Below the pieces are notes generated by a model. The model was not told the DNA's origin, did not search any database, and worked only from the letters and a program-made list of their open reading frames with translations. 64,000 bases of DNA, from positions 1,488,001 to 1,552,000 of the forward strand of contig NZ_HG938354.1 of NCBI RefSeq assembly GCF_000731315.1, given 5' to 3'. Shown here piece by piece: positions 55,541 to 64,000 of this stretch. This DNA is from Neorhizobium galegae bv. orientalis str. HAMBI 540. GTDB taxonomy: Bacteria > Pseudomonadota > Alphaproteobacteria > Rhizobiales > Rhizobiaceae. The translations under genes were made by a program, and so were the position numbers. The number at the start of each line of letters is the position of its first letter. Position 1 is the stretch's first letter.

Positions 55541-56203
55541 TCAACCGAGGTTGAGCCGCTTTCGCAGATCGGCATTTTCAGCACGCAGCTTCTCGGCCAG
55601 CTGCTTGCGCAGTCTTTGGTTTTCCTCTTCCAGCTGCAGGAGATCCGCAAACTCGTCAACCGCCGCCACCGACGGTGCAGTCGCTGCCTGCACGGCCTTC
55701 GGAGCCCGTTTGACAGGCGCACGTTTGGCGATCGTCGCACCTTCGTCAGCCTTTGCCTTGCGTCCTCTCTTCGGCTTGACCGCTGCGGTATTCGAAGCCG
55801 CTGCCGGTTGCGCCGAAACTGCGGCTGAGGCCGTCTCAGGCACCGCCTTCCTGGCGCGAGGTTTGCGCTCCTTCTTCGGTACGTCAGGCGCCGCTACGGC
55901 CGCCGTGTCAGCATCAGTCATCGTATTGTTGTCGTCGGCCATTATGGTCTCCTGTAAAGCCGGTGCATTTGTCTGCTGCTCGATCGGCGGTGTCAACAAC
56001 GCCACGGCCTGTTGTTCGCCGGGTAAAGACATTCCGGCGCTGCCAACCTTGGAAGTTTCCGGAAGGAATGGCATTGCCTCGTCCTGCAGATCCTGCGCAA
56101 CGGACTTGAGATCCATGTCTCCCCAGATGGAATTCGGATTGGAATTGAGTTTTCGCCGACCCGATCTGTACTCGACGGCAAAGCTGCGCTGGACTTTTTT
56201 CAC
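55541..56203 (-). CDS. SyrB-like protein, N-terminal fusion without helix-turn-helix
   Basis: A frame of 220 codons from GTG at 56203. The first part (VKKVQRSFAVEYRSGRR, then NSIWGDMDLKSVAQ) matches the start of the broken gene at 2.5 kb. The second part begins MADDNN at 55942, behind a strong CAGGAGACCATA site. It is SyrB-like: Lys/Ala/Arg-rich with AT-hook-like KPKRGRKAK, then QLEEENQRLRKQLAEKL. The SyrB helix-turn-helix is missing. It may be one fused protein, or two products with an internal start at 55942 that gives 133 residues. The frame also stays open to 56254. Confidence 0.7.
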   Translation of the reverse strand: MKKVQRSFAVEYRSGRRKLNSNPNSIWGDMDLKSVAQDLQDEAMPFLPETSKVGSAGMSLPGEQQAVALLTPPIEQQTNAPALQETIMADDNNTMTDADTAAVAAPDVPKKERKPRARKAVPETASAAVSAQPAAASNTAAVKPKRGRKAKADEGATIAKRAPVKRAPKAVQAATAPSVAAVDEFADLLQLEEENQRLRKQLAEKLRAENADLRKRLNLG

Positions 56204-56461
56204 TTTGAGAGGCCTTGGGTGTCTGCGGTGATGTTTCGGCGACGTTTTCAGCATCGCAACAAACCCTGCAAATAACCCCTATCGCCCCGGCGGTCCAGAC
56301 CCCTGGTGATACTCGGCCCGGGACGCAGTTTTAGAACAGGCTAGGTCAGCAGCAATCGATGCCCTCTCCATCGCAAACTTGACGACAGGCCGCGCCAGCG
56401 CCGAGGCGATCGACGGAGCCAAAGGTGACGATCATGGCGTGCCTCGTTATTTGGCCTGACC

Positions 56462-58267
56462 TTATGCGACCTGTACGAAGTGGCCTTCGCCAGCTTCTTT
56501 GTACGTGCGCTTCGGCGGCACGTAGTCGGCGGGCCGGAACGGGCTCTTGATCTCATCGTTGGAAATCCGGCGCGTCAGGCGGCGGGAGGGATCGGCGATC
56601 GGCACCGCCGCCATCAGGCGCTTCGTGTATTCGTGCTGCGGATTTTCGAAGACGGCCTGCCGCGAGCCGATCTCGACGATCTCGCCCAGATACATGACCG
56701 CAACCCGGTGGCTGATCCGCTCCACCACCGCCATGTCGTGGCTGATGAAGAGATAACCGAGCCCGTATTTTTCCTGCAGGTCGAGCATCAGGTTGATGAC
56801 CTGCGCCTTGACCGACACATCCAGCGCGGACACGCTCTCGTCGGCGATAATCAGCTTCGGCTCGAGAGCAAGGGCGCGCGCGATGCAGACGCGCTGCCGC
56901 TGCCCGCCGGAGAATTCGTGCGGGAAGCGGCCGGCCATCGATGCTGAAAGGCCGACGCGTTCGAGCAGTTCGGCCACCCGTTCCTTCGCTTCAGCGGCAT
57001 CGGCCAGTCCATGGGTGACGATCGGCTCGGCGATCGCATTGCCAATGCGGATACGTGGATTGAGGCTTTCGAACGGATCCTGGAAGATCATCTGCGCTTC
57101 CCGGCGGATGTCCGCCAGTTGGGATTTGCCGGCTCCCAGGACGTTTTTGCCGTCGATCTCGATCGCGCCGGACTTCGCATCCGTCAGCCGGATGATCGAA
57201 CGACCCGTCGTGGACTTGCCGCAGCCGGATTCTCCGACGAGCGAAAGCGTTTCGCCCTGCCGCAACTGCAGTGAAACGCCTTCGACAGCGTGAATGCGGC
57301 CGACTGTCTTGCGCAGGAAGCCTTTCTTGATGTCGAACCGGGTCACCAGGTCGTTGACCTTCAGGATCGGCGAGGCATCGCGCCTCACCGTGTCCGCCGT
57401 GGGCCCGGGGGGCTGGATATCGCCTGTCGCCATATCGACCTGCGGGAAGCGCAGCGGCCGATCAAGCCCGGTCATGGAACCGAGCTGCGGCACGGCGGAG
57501 AGAAGCGCACGCGTATAAGGGTGCTTGGCGCCGGCGAAAATCTCGCGCGTCGTGCCGGTCTCGACAGCATCGCCGCGATACATGACCACGGTACGGTCGG
57601 AGATTTCCGCCACCACGCCCATGTCATGGGTAATGAAGAGGACGGACATGCCCTCCTCTTCCTGCAGGGCCTTGATGAGTTCGAGGATCTGCGCCTGGAT
57701 GGTGACGTCCAGCGCCGTCGTCGGCTCGTCAGCGATCAGGAGTTTAGGATCGCAGGCGAGCGCGATGGCGATGACGACGCGCTGCCGCATGCCACCGGAG
57801 AAGTTCATGGGATACTCGTTGAGGCGCGACTTCGCCGACGGGATACGCACCTTCTCCAGGAGCCGGACGGCTTCTGCCTCGGCCTGCGCATTCGACATGC
57901 CGCGATGATGGACGAGGACTTCGGTGATCTGCTGACCGATTTTCAGCACCGGATTGAGGCTGGTCATCGGCTCCTGAAAGATCATGCCGATGCGGTTGCC
58001 GCGGATGGACTGCATTTCGTCGAGTGGCAGGTCGAGCAGGTTCCTGCCCTCGAAGTCGATGCGACCGGTGACGCGCGAGTTGCCGGGCGACAGAAGCCGC
58101 ATGATCGACATGGCCGTGACACTCTTGCCGGAGCCGGATTCGCCGACCACGGCGACGGTCTCCTTCGCGCCGATGTCGAAGCTGACGTCGTGCACGACAT
58201 TGCGCCATTCGCCGCCGATGCGGAACGATGTGTTGAGATTGGAAATCGAAAGGATCGGATGGGTCAT
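56462..58267 (-). CDS. ABC importer ATPase with two nucleotide-binding domains
   Basis: A 601-residue protein with two ABC domains: GESGSGKSV, FSGGMRQRVVIAIALA and LLIADEPTTALD in the first; GESGCGKST, FSGGQRQRVCIARALA and LIIADESVSALD in the second. It is the last gene of the rightmost importer operon. The next permease lies three bases upstream. Confidence 0.94.
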   Translation of the reverse strand: MTHPILSISNLNTSFRIGGEWRNVVHDVSFDIGAKETVAVVGESGSGKSVTAMSIMRLLSPGNSRVTGRIDFEGRNLLDLPLDEMQSIRGNRIGMIFQEPMTSLNPVLKIGQQITEVLVHHRGMSNAQAEAEAVRLLEKVRIPSAKSRLNEYPMNFSGGMRQRVVIAIALACDPKLLIADEPTTALDVTIQAQILELIKALQEEEGMSVLFITHDMGVVAEISDRTVVMYRGDAVETGTTREIFAGAKHPYTRALLSAVPQLGSMTGLDRPLRFPQVDMATGDIQPPGPTADTVRRDASPILKVNDLVTRFDIKKGFLRKTVGRIHAVEGVSLQLRQGETLSLVGESGCGKSTTGRSIIRLTDAKSGAIEIDGKNVLGAGKSQLADIRREAQMIFQDPFESLNPRIRIGNAIAEPIVTHGLADAAEAKERVAELLERVGLSASMAGRFPHEFSGGQRQRVCIARALALEPKLIIADESVSALDVSVKAQVINLMLDLQEKYGLGYLFISHDMAVVERISHRVAVMYLGEIVEIGSRQAVFENPQHEYTKRLMAAVPIADPSRRLTRRISNDEIKSPFRPADYVPPKRTYKEAGEGHFVQVA

Positions 58268-58270
58268 GTC

Positions 58271-59212
58271 TCAGCCTTCCCGCCGGGGATTGAGAATGTC
58301 GCGCAGGCTGTCGCCGATCAGGTTGATGCCGACGATGAGCAGCAGAAGGACCAGGCCGGGGAAGAAGCTGATCCAGTAGTCGCCGGAGAACAGGTATTCG
58401 AACCCGTTCGAGATCAGCAGGCCGAGCGACGGCTCGGTCACCGGCAGGCCGATGCCGAGGAAGGAAAGCGTCGCCTCCAGCATGATCGCATAGGCGACGC
58501 GCATGGTCGCGACGACGATCAGCGGCGGCAGGCAGTTCGGCAGGATGTGCCTGAAGAGGATGCGCCGGTCGGGAAGTGCCATGGACCGGGCCGCGTCCAC
58601 GTAGGCGCGCTTGCGCTCCACCAGCGCCGAGCCGCGGATCGTGCGGGCGTAATAGGCCCATTGGGTTACGATCAGCGCCAGGATGATCTTGTCGACCCCT
58701 TGCCCCAGGACGGCGAGGAAGATCAGCGCGATCAGGATCGCCGGGAAGCTGAGCTGGATGTCGACGACACGCATCAGGAACGAATCCAGCCGGCCACCGG
58801 TATAGGCGCTGACGAGACCTATGGAGGCGCCGATCACCAATGCGATCGCTGCACTCGATATGCCGACGAGGATACTGGTCCGCAGCCCGTAAAAGATGGC
58901 GCTCAGCAGATCGCGACCCTGGTCGTCGGTGCCGATCAGGTAGACCATCCCGTTCGTGCTCTGGGAACCCGGAGGCAGGCGCCCGTCGAGGATATCGAGC
59001 TGTGACAGATCATACGGGTTCTGCGGCGCGATCAGGGGCGCAAGCACCGCAGCCAGAATGAAGACCAGCACCAGAAAGATGCCGACAAGCGCCAGCTTGT
59101 CGTGCAGGAGGGCGACAACCATTTGACGGAACGGCGAGCGCGAGCGGCCTGTCTGATTGTTGGCGTTGCCGACATGAAGCGAATTTGCGGCGTTTGTATC
59201 CTGGCTCATCAC
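58271..59212 (-). CDS. ABC importer permease, DppC family
   Basis: A 313-residue permease with LIGTDDQGRDLLSAIFYGLRTS, the EAA loop (YVDAARSMALPDRRIL) and ATLSFLGIGLPVTEPSLG. It overlaps the upstream permease by four bases. Confidence 0.93.
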   Translation of the reverse strand: MMSQDTNAANSLHVGNANNQTGRSRSPFRQMVVALLHDKLALVGIFLVLVFILAAVLAPLIAPQNPYDLSQLDILDGRLPPGSQSTNGMVYLIGTDDQGRDLLSAIFYGLRTSILVGISSAAIALVIGASIGLVSAYTGGRLDSFLMRVVDIQLSFPAILIALIFLAVLGQGVDKIILALIVTQWAYYARTIRGSALVERKRAYVDAARSMALPDRRILFRHILPNCLPPLIVVATMRVAYAIMLEATLSFLGIGLPVTEPSLGLLISNGFEYLFSGDYWISFFPGLVLLLLIVGINLIGDSLRDILNPRREG

Positions 59213-60183
59213 GAATTCCCTTCAAGACGAACGCGCGGGTCGACGATCGAGTAGAGGATATCGACGAGGAGGTTGATGACGCTGAACATCACGACGGTGA
59301 TCATTAGGTAGGCGAGGATCAGCGGGCGATCGAGAACGGCGATCGCGTCGATGATGAGCTTGCCCATGCCCGGCCAAGCGAAGATCGTTTCGGTGACGAC
59401 CGCGAACGCGATCAGCGAACCGAGTTCGAGCCCGATGACCGTGATCAGCGGAATGAGTGTGTTCTTCAGCACATGCACGGTGACGATCCGGCTTTCCGGC
59501 AGGCCCTTGGCACGCGCGAAACGAACGAAATCGAGCTGCATTGTTTCGAGCACACCCGCCCGCGTGAGACGGATGATGAGGGAAATCTTGAACAGCGCCA
59601 GGTTCAGCGCCGGCAAAAGAAGATGAGACAGGCCATCCAGCGTGAAGAGGCTGATGGGAACGCCGAAAACCGGCACCGTCTCCCCTCGCCCGGATGCCGG
59701 CAGCCATCCCAGCTGGACGCTGAACAGCATGACCATCACCAGGCCGATCCAGAAGGTCGGCAGGCTGAAACCGAGGATCGAGAAGGTCATTACCGATTTG
59801 GAGATCAGGCTCTTCGGCTTCAGGCCTGCATAGACGCCGAGCGGAATTCCGAAAACGAGACCGAGGACGAGCGCCACCAGGGCAAGTTCGAGCGTTGCCG
59901 GCATGCGTTTGAGGATCAGCGTCAGCGCCGGCTGGTTGAAGACGAAGGAATTGCCGAGGTCGCCAGACAAGGCGCGGGTGAGGAACAACCAATATTGCTC
60001 CCACATAGGCTTATCGAGCCCGAAGGACTGGATGACCTGCAGGCGTTCGGTCGGCGTCGCCGTGGAGCTCAAGAGCACATCGACCGGATTGCCGACGAGA
60101 TAAAGGCCCACGAAAACCAGAACCGACATCACCAATAGCGTCAGAACCGTCTGGATCGACCGGCTTAAGAGATAACCGCTCAT
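59209..60183 (-). CDS. ABC importer permease, DppB family
   Basis: A 324-residue permease: MSGYLLSRSIQTVLTLLV at the N-terminus, then LTRALSGDLGNSFV, the EAA loop (FVRFARAKGLPESRIV) and FAVVTETIFAWPGMG. The ATG at 60183 is preferred to the open frame reaching 60417, which would overlap the nucleoside hydrolase gene. Confidence 0.93.
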   Translation of the reverse strand: MSGYLLSRSIQTVLTLLVMSVLVFVGLYLVGNPVDVLLSSTATPTERLQVIQSFGLDKPMWEQYWLFLTRALSGDLGNSFVFNQPALTLILKRMPATLELALVALVLGLVFGIPLGVYAGLKPKSLISKSVMTFSILGFSLPTFWIGLVMVMLFSVQLGWLPASGRGETVPVFGVPISLFTLDGLSHLLLPALNLALFKISLIIRLTRAGVLETMQLDFVRFARAKGLPESRIVTVHVLKNTLIPLITVIGLELGSLIAFAVVTETIFAWPGMGKLIIDAIAVLDRPLILAYLMITVVMFSVINLLVDILYSIVDPRVRLEGNS

Positions 60184-60188
60184 AGATT

Positions 60189-61163
60189 TCAGCCTCCCGG
60201 CGTTTTGGGACCGGGCGCAGCGCTTCCGAAAAGCGAGATGCGCTCGATCAACAGATTGATGAACCCCGCCTCGTCCACGTCGGTCACCACGGTGGCGTTT
60301 GGGGTGCGGTCCATCTTTTGGTAGAAGTCGGCATAGGTATAACCCATCGTAAGCCCGGTGACCTGCGTGCCGACGGTTGCTTTGCGGCTGGTGAAAAAGT
60401 CCGGCCTGATCAGCCACGCGATCGTCGTCGCGTCGTGGATCGGCCCGCCCGGCCGTCCGAAGCGCGCTATGTCACTGCGGTCGAAGGTCGAGAAGAGATT
60501 GTAGAGCGCGCGCCCCGCGGCCCCGCCGCGAGCGCTAAAGCTCCTGACGTGTTCTGCAGTGAACAGCGCCTGGAAGGTCATGTCGAGCGGCATCACCACG
60601 ATCGGGACGCCGGAACGATAGACGATCTCTGCCGCATGCGGGTCAGCAAGCACGTTGAATTCGGCCCAGGGCGTGCGATGGCCGAGCGCGGTGAAGGCAC
60701 CACCCATGGACACGATCTGCCGGATGCCGCGCGCCACATCGGGGTGCTGGATGAGGGCAAGCGCAAGATTGGTCATCGGCCCCATGGCGCAGATGGTGAT
60801 CGGCTCACCGGCCCTGGCCGCTTCGCGCGCCGACCTCACGATGAACCGCACCGCATGTTCTTCCGACGGCTCAATGCCGCTGCGTGCGACGAGGTCATCG
60901 CTGAACGCGCCGATCCTCGCATATTTGCCGAACACCTGCTCCCGGACCAGCGGACCGGCCGCGCCTGCATAGACGGGCACCTCGGTGCGGCCGGAGACGC
61001 CGACGATCTTGCAGGCGTTCACCACCGTATCCTGCAAGGGAACATTTCCCGCGACGATCGACAGGCCGAGCACGTCGAGTTCCGGCGATGCCAGCGCCAT
61101 GAGGATTGCCGCCGCGTCATCCAGGCCAGGGTCCGCGTCGATGATGACCGGTTGGCGGCTCAT
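60189..61163 (-). CDS. Nucleoside hydrolase (IUNH family), copy 2
   Basis: A 324-residue inosine-uridine preferring nucleoside hydrolase. The calcium-binding IIDADPGLDDA opens the protein. AMGPMTNLALAL, EFNVLADPHAAEI and GGPIHDATTIAW carry the other active-site residues. These enzymes split the N-glycosidic bond of ribonucleosides. The ATG overlaps the stop of the first copy as ATGA, and the permease follows five bases later. Confidence 0.93.
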   Translation of the reverse strand: MSRQPVIIDADPGLDDAAAILMALASPELDVLGLSIVAGNVPLQDTVVNACKIVGVSGRTEVPVYAGAAGPLVREQVFGKYARIGAFSDDLVARSGIEPSEEHAVRFIVRSAREAARAGEPITICAMGPMTNLALALIQHPDVARGIRQIVSMGGAFTALGHRTPWAEFNVLADPHAAEIVYRSGVPIVVMPLDMTFQALFTAEHVRSFSARGGAAGRALYNLFSTFDRSDIARFGRPGGPIHDATTIAWLIRPDFFTSRKATVGTQVTGLTMGYTYADFYQKMDRTPNATVVTDVDEAGFINLLIERISLFGSAAPGPKTPGG

Positions 61164-62119
61164 GCGACGGCCTTTTCGGCGTAACGCGAAAGGCGATCGA
61201 GGAACAAGGCGATGATCCCCTCCGCATCCACCTTGGTCACGATATCCGCATTGGGTTCGAGGCCGCTCTTGCCGTACCAGTCGGCAATGGTCTGGCCCAT
61301 GCAAAGCTCACTCTCGTGCTCGACGAACACCCGTGCGCGCTCGGTCGTAAAGAGATGCGGCGCCAGAAGGTAAGCGATCACCAGCGGATCATGGAGGGGC
61401 CCGCCGCGCGAGCCGTAGCGGCGCACGTCGTTACGGTCCCAGAAGGCCATGAGTTCGGCAAGCGTCTGTGAAATGCGGCCGCTGACATTCGAAAACTCTG
61501 CGACATGCTCCGGCTTCAGCATGACCTGATGCGTCGCATCGAGTGCCAGCGCGACGATCGGGATGCCGCTCGAAAACACGACATGCGCGGCATGCGGATC
61601 GGCCAGCACGTTGAATTCCGCAGTCATCGTCCGGTTGCCGGGCTCGCGATAGGCGCCGCCCATCATCACGATACGCTCGATGCCCTCGGCGACCTGCGGA
61701 TTCATCCGCAGCGCCACAGCGAGATTGGTCATCGGACCGAGGCAACAGACGGTAGTCCGTTTTTTTTCCAGAGCTGCGGCGGTCAGGGTGTCGATCAGGA
61801 AATCGACTGCGGACTTGGGCTCGACCGTCTTCACCGGTTCCGGCAGCACCGTATTGCCCAGCCCGGTCTTGCCATGGAACTGGCCATAGATCGGCTCGCG
61901 CAACATCGGCCGGAAGCAGCCGGCATAGACCGGAATATCCGTCCTTCGGCCCAGTTCGCAGATCTGCAGGGCATTGCGCACCGTGCGTTCGAGCGGCTGG
62001 TTGCCGCAGACGGGCGTGATGCCGAGGATGTCGAGTTCCGGCGAAACGAAAGCCGTCAGAAGCGCGATCGTGTCGTCTATCCCCGGATCGCAATCCACGA
62101 TGATCGGAATTGGAGTCAT
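61160..62119 (-). CDS. Nucleoside hydrolase (IUNH family), copy 1
   Basis: A 319-residue paralog with IIVDCDPGIDDTIAL, CLGPMTNLAVAL, EFNVLADPHAAHV and GGPLHDPLVIAY. All expected metal ligands are present. The two copies differ along their whole length, so they probably have different base or sugar preference instead of being a recent duplicate. Confidence 0.93.
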   Translation of the reverse strand: MTPIPIIVDCDPGIDDTIALLTAFVSPELDILGITPVCGNQPLERTVRNALQICELGRRTDIPVYAGCFRPMLREPIYGQFHGKTGLGNTVLPEPVKTVEPKSAVDFLIDTLTAAALEKKRTTVCCLGPMTNLAVALRMNPQVAEGIERIVMMGGAYREPGNRTMTAEFNVLADPHAAHVVFSSGIPIVALALDATHQVMLKPEHVAEFSNVSGRISQTLAELMAFWDRNDVRRYGSRGGPLHDPLVIAYLLAPHLFTTERARVFVEHESELCMGQTIADWYGKSGLEPNADIVTKVDAEGIIALFLDRLSRYAEKAVA

Positions 62120-62158
62120 TTCGAATTTGCCCTTGAATTGTCGGTTGAATGCCGGCGC

Positions 62159-63040
62159 TCAGAGCGCGCCGACATCACGTAGAACCGCACCGATCTCGGC
62201 ACGGGCCGCGTCTGCGAGCGGCGCCTGCGGCGCCATCGGCGCGCCGACCGGAAAGCCCTGAAGCTCGAGCGCCGTCTTGATGCAGGCGGCGATCGAATAT
62301 TTCGCGAAGATCTCGTTGACGCGCCAAAGCAGACGCTGCAGTTCCATCGCCTTTGCCCAGTCCTCCGCCTTCGCCGCTTCGTAAAGGGCAATGCTCTGGC
62401 GCGGCACGATGCAGGCCGGGCCTGCCATCCAGCCGACCCCGCCGATCATCATCACGCAGACCGGGATATGCGCGGAGGCGGCGAACACCTCCATCCGGCC
62501 GCGGGTCCGCTCGATGATGGACAGCAGGCGCCCGGTATTGGTCGAGGCATCCTTGATGTAGCGGATGTTCTCGACATGGCTCAGACGCTCGATCACTGGC
62601 AGAGTGAGATCGGAACGCTGGAACTGCGGATTGGTGTAGAGGACGACCGGCCGGCCCTTCGCTGCCTTGGCGATAGCCGCGAAATAGGCTTCGACGCCCT
62701 CGTCGCTGACCGGGAAATAGGCCTCAAGAATAGCCAATATGCCGTCAGCTCCCGCCTCGACCATGTATTCCGTCTGAGCGACGGCATCGCTGGTCGACGT
62801 AGACGCCACGCCGGCGACAACGGGCACCCGGCCGCGATTGGCCGAGATTACCGTGTCGACGACGTGGCGCCGCTGCTCTTGGGAGAGATAGGCAAATTCA
62901 CCGGTGCTGCCGAGCGGCGTCAATCCATGGACGCCGGCGTCGATCAGGTGATCCACGAGATCCGTCAGCACGCCTTCCATGACCGCGCCCGACTGGTCGA
63001 TCGGCGAAACAAGGTAGGGGAAAACGCCGCTGAAAGACAT
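62159..63040 (-). CDS. DapA/NanA-family (dihydrodipicolinate synthase-like) lyase
   Basis: A 293-residue class I aldolase-type TIM barrel. [28 protein letters not shown] (active-site Tyr) and IKDAS (Schiff-base Lys) are present. The substrate is probably a keto acid and not necessarily aspartate semialdehyde. It stands between the binding-protein gene and the nucleoside hydrolase genes. Confidence 0.92.
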   Translation of the reverse strand: MSFSGVFPYLVSPIDQSGAVMEGVLTDLVDHLIDAGVHGLTPLGSTGEFAYLSQEQRRHVVDTVISANRGRVPVVAGVASTSTSDAVAQTEYMVEAGADGILAILEAYFPVSDEGVEAYFAAIAKAAKGRPVVLYTNPQFQRSDLTLPVIERLSHVENIRYIKDASTNTGRLLSIIERTRGRMEVFAASAHIPVCVMMIGGVGWMAGPACIVPRQSIALYEAAKAEDWAKAMELQRLLWRVNEIFAKYSIAACIKTALELQGFPVGAPMAPQAPLADAARAEIGAVLRDVGAL

Positions 63041-63061
63041 GACGGATCACCGCTTTCCGGA

Positions 63062-64000
63062 TCAGTTCGGCTTCACATAGTAGGGAAGCGTGTAGGCATC
63101 CGACCGGCCTTCATAGGAAAGGCCGTTCTTGAGTGCCCAGGTGTTGGCGAGGTAAAAGACCGGGATGACACCGAGATCGGTCATGGCGATCTCGGTCGCC
63201 TTCTTCAGGAGCGCCTCACGCTTGGCATCGTCGAGCGTACCACGGGCTTCGCTCAGCGCCTTGTCGAACTCCGGATTGGAGTAGCGACCGCGATTGCCCT
63301 GCCCTGCCTTCTCACCATAGGTCTCGAGGATGGGGCCGAGCACGCCGGAGGCTTCGCCGGTTTCGACAGCGGCACCGCCCATGATGAAGCTGAACTCCAG
63401 ATTGGAAGCGCGGGTGAAGTAGACGCTGCCCGGCAGCGTCACGACCTCCGTCTTGATGCCGATGCGGCTGAAGAACTGGCCAATCGCCTGCGCCACCTTG
63501 GAGTCGTTCGGATAACGGTCGTTCGATGCGTGGAAGGTCAACGAGAAACCGTCCGGATAACCGGCCTTGGCCAGCAGTTCCTTGGCCTTGTTCGGGTCGT
63601 AGGCATCGACCTTGATCGCCGGGTCATAGCCGAAATAACCTTCCGGAACGACCTGCCCGGCCGGAACGCCCTGGCCGTCCATGATGCGGTCGACGAGCGC
63701 CTCACGGTTGATCGAGAGAGAAAGCGCACGACGTACTTCCGGCTTCAGCAGCGGGTTCTTGCCGTCCGGACCCTTGGCGAAGGGCGATTCCTCGCGGCCC
63801 TGGTCCATGTGAAGATACATGATGCGGTTGCCCGCAACGTTGACGACCTTCAGCTTGTCGGACGCCTGGAGCTTGCGCGTGTCGGCAGTCGGAATGCTCT
63901 CGATCATATCGACATCGCCGGAAAGCATGGCGGCGACACGGGCGCTGCTGTTCTTGAACACCCGGAACGTCACCTTGTCCCACGCCGCCTTCTCGCCCCA
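63062..64000 (-). CDS. ABC importer substrate-binding protein, family 5, C-terminal part
   Basis: The frame is open to the window edge, so the signal peptide and N-terminal lobe are missing; 312 codons are visible. VRRALSLSINREALVDRIMDG, YDPNKAKELLAKAGYPDG and FYLANTWALKNG are typical of SBP_bac_5 proteins. It is the first visible gene of the importer/nucleoside-hydrolase operon, with 21 bases to the DapA-family gene. Confidence 0.92.
   Translation of the reverse strand, partial: WGEKAAWDKVTFRVFKNSSARVAAMLSGDVDMIESIPTADTRKLQASDKLKVVNVAGNRIMYLHMDQGREESPFAKGPDGKNPLLKPEVRRALSLSINREALVDRIMDGQGVPAGQVVPEGYFGYDPAIKVDAYDPNKAKELLAKAGYPDGFSLTFHASNDRYPNDSKVAQAIGQFFSRIGIKTEVVTLPGSVYFTRASNLEFSFIMGGAAVETGEASGVLGPILETYGEKAGQGNRGRYSNPEFDKALSEARGTLDDAKREALLKKATEIAMTDLGVIPVFYLANTWALKNGLSYEGRSDAYTLPYYVKPN

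Noticed and set aside
57290..59005. 571-codon plus-strand open frame over the double ATPase and permease
   Set aside because: It is antisense to two overlapping ABC genes and contains no motif.
1..64000. CRISPR array or tandem-repeat array
   Set aside because: No regularly spaced direct repeats were seen in the intergenic regions.

Overview
The window looks like a secondary replicon or accessory chromosomal region of a Rhizobiaceae member (Rhizobium, Sinorhizobium or Agrobacterium type). The reasons are a GC-rich alphaproteobacterial coding style, several SyrB-like proteins, an RpiR-type IolR regulator beside idhA and iolCDEB, a kinase-aldolase fused IolC, and a dense run of ABC importers with dedicated regulators. 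I see no rRNA, tRNA, replication or conjugation gene and no CRISPR array. The genus assignment is inference.

Layout. 1-1.8 kb: end of a class III aminotransferase, then an MDR alcohol dehydrogenase. 1.9-3.2 kb: a broken SyrB-related gene and an intact SyrB-like gene. 3.4-15.7 kb: a sulfated-glycan type locus with a formylglycine-generating enzyme, a GH3 beta-N-acetylhexosaminidase-like enzyme, two Cys-type sulfatases, a complete oligopeptide-family ABC importer with one permease fused to an ATPase, and a LysR regulator. 15.7-23.3 kb: myo-inositol catabolism (iolB, iolE, iolD, iolC, iolR, idhA). 23.3-30.2 kb: a patchy region holding a GST pseudogene, an AcoR-like regulator with an aldehyde dehydrogenase, an aldo/keto reductase remnant, an IS110-family element and a PIN-domain toxin-antitoxin pair. 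30.4-37.3 kb: RraA-like protein plus a peptide-family ABC importer with a divergent LysR. 37.3-45.4 kb: a decayed histidine-kinase fragment, a GntR regulator, and an enolase-superfamily enzyme with a second five-gene importer. 45.7-54.6 kb: a truncated aminotransferase, HyuB and HyuA, a polar amino-acid ABC importer, a RidA protein and a divergent GntR. 54.8-56.3 kb: two more SyrB-type coiled-coil proteins. 56.4-64 kb: a further importer followed by two nucleoside hydrolases, a DapA-family enzyme and a substrate-binding protein that runs off the right edge.

The genes form catabolic cassettes: each joins an importer, one or a few enzymes, and usually a divergently transcribed regulator. Four of the importers belong to the dipeptide/oligopeptide (family 5 binding protein) class. 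The region I find most unusual is the sulfatase, formylglycine-generating enzyme, GH3 and importer locus. A shared ten-base half-site in its two separate promoter regions suggests a single regulon.
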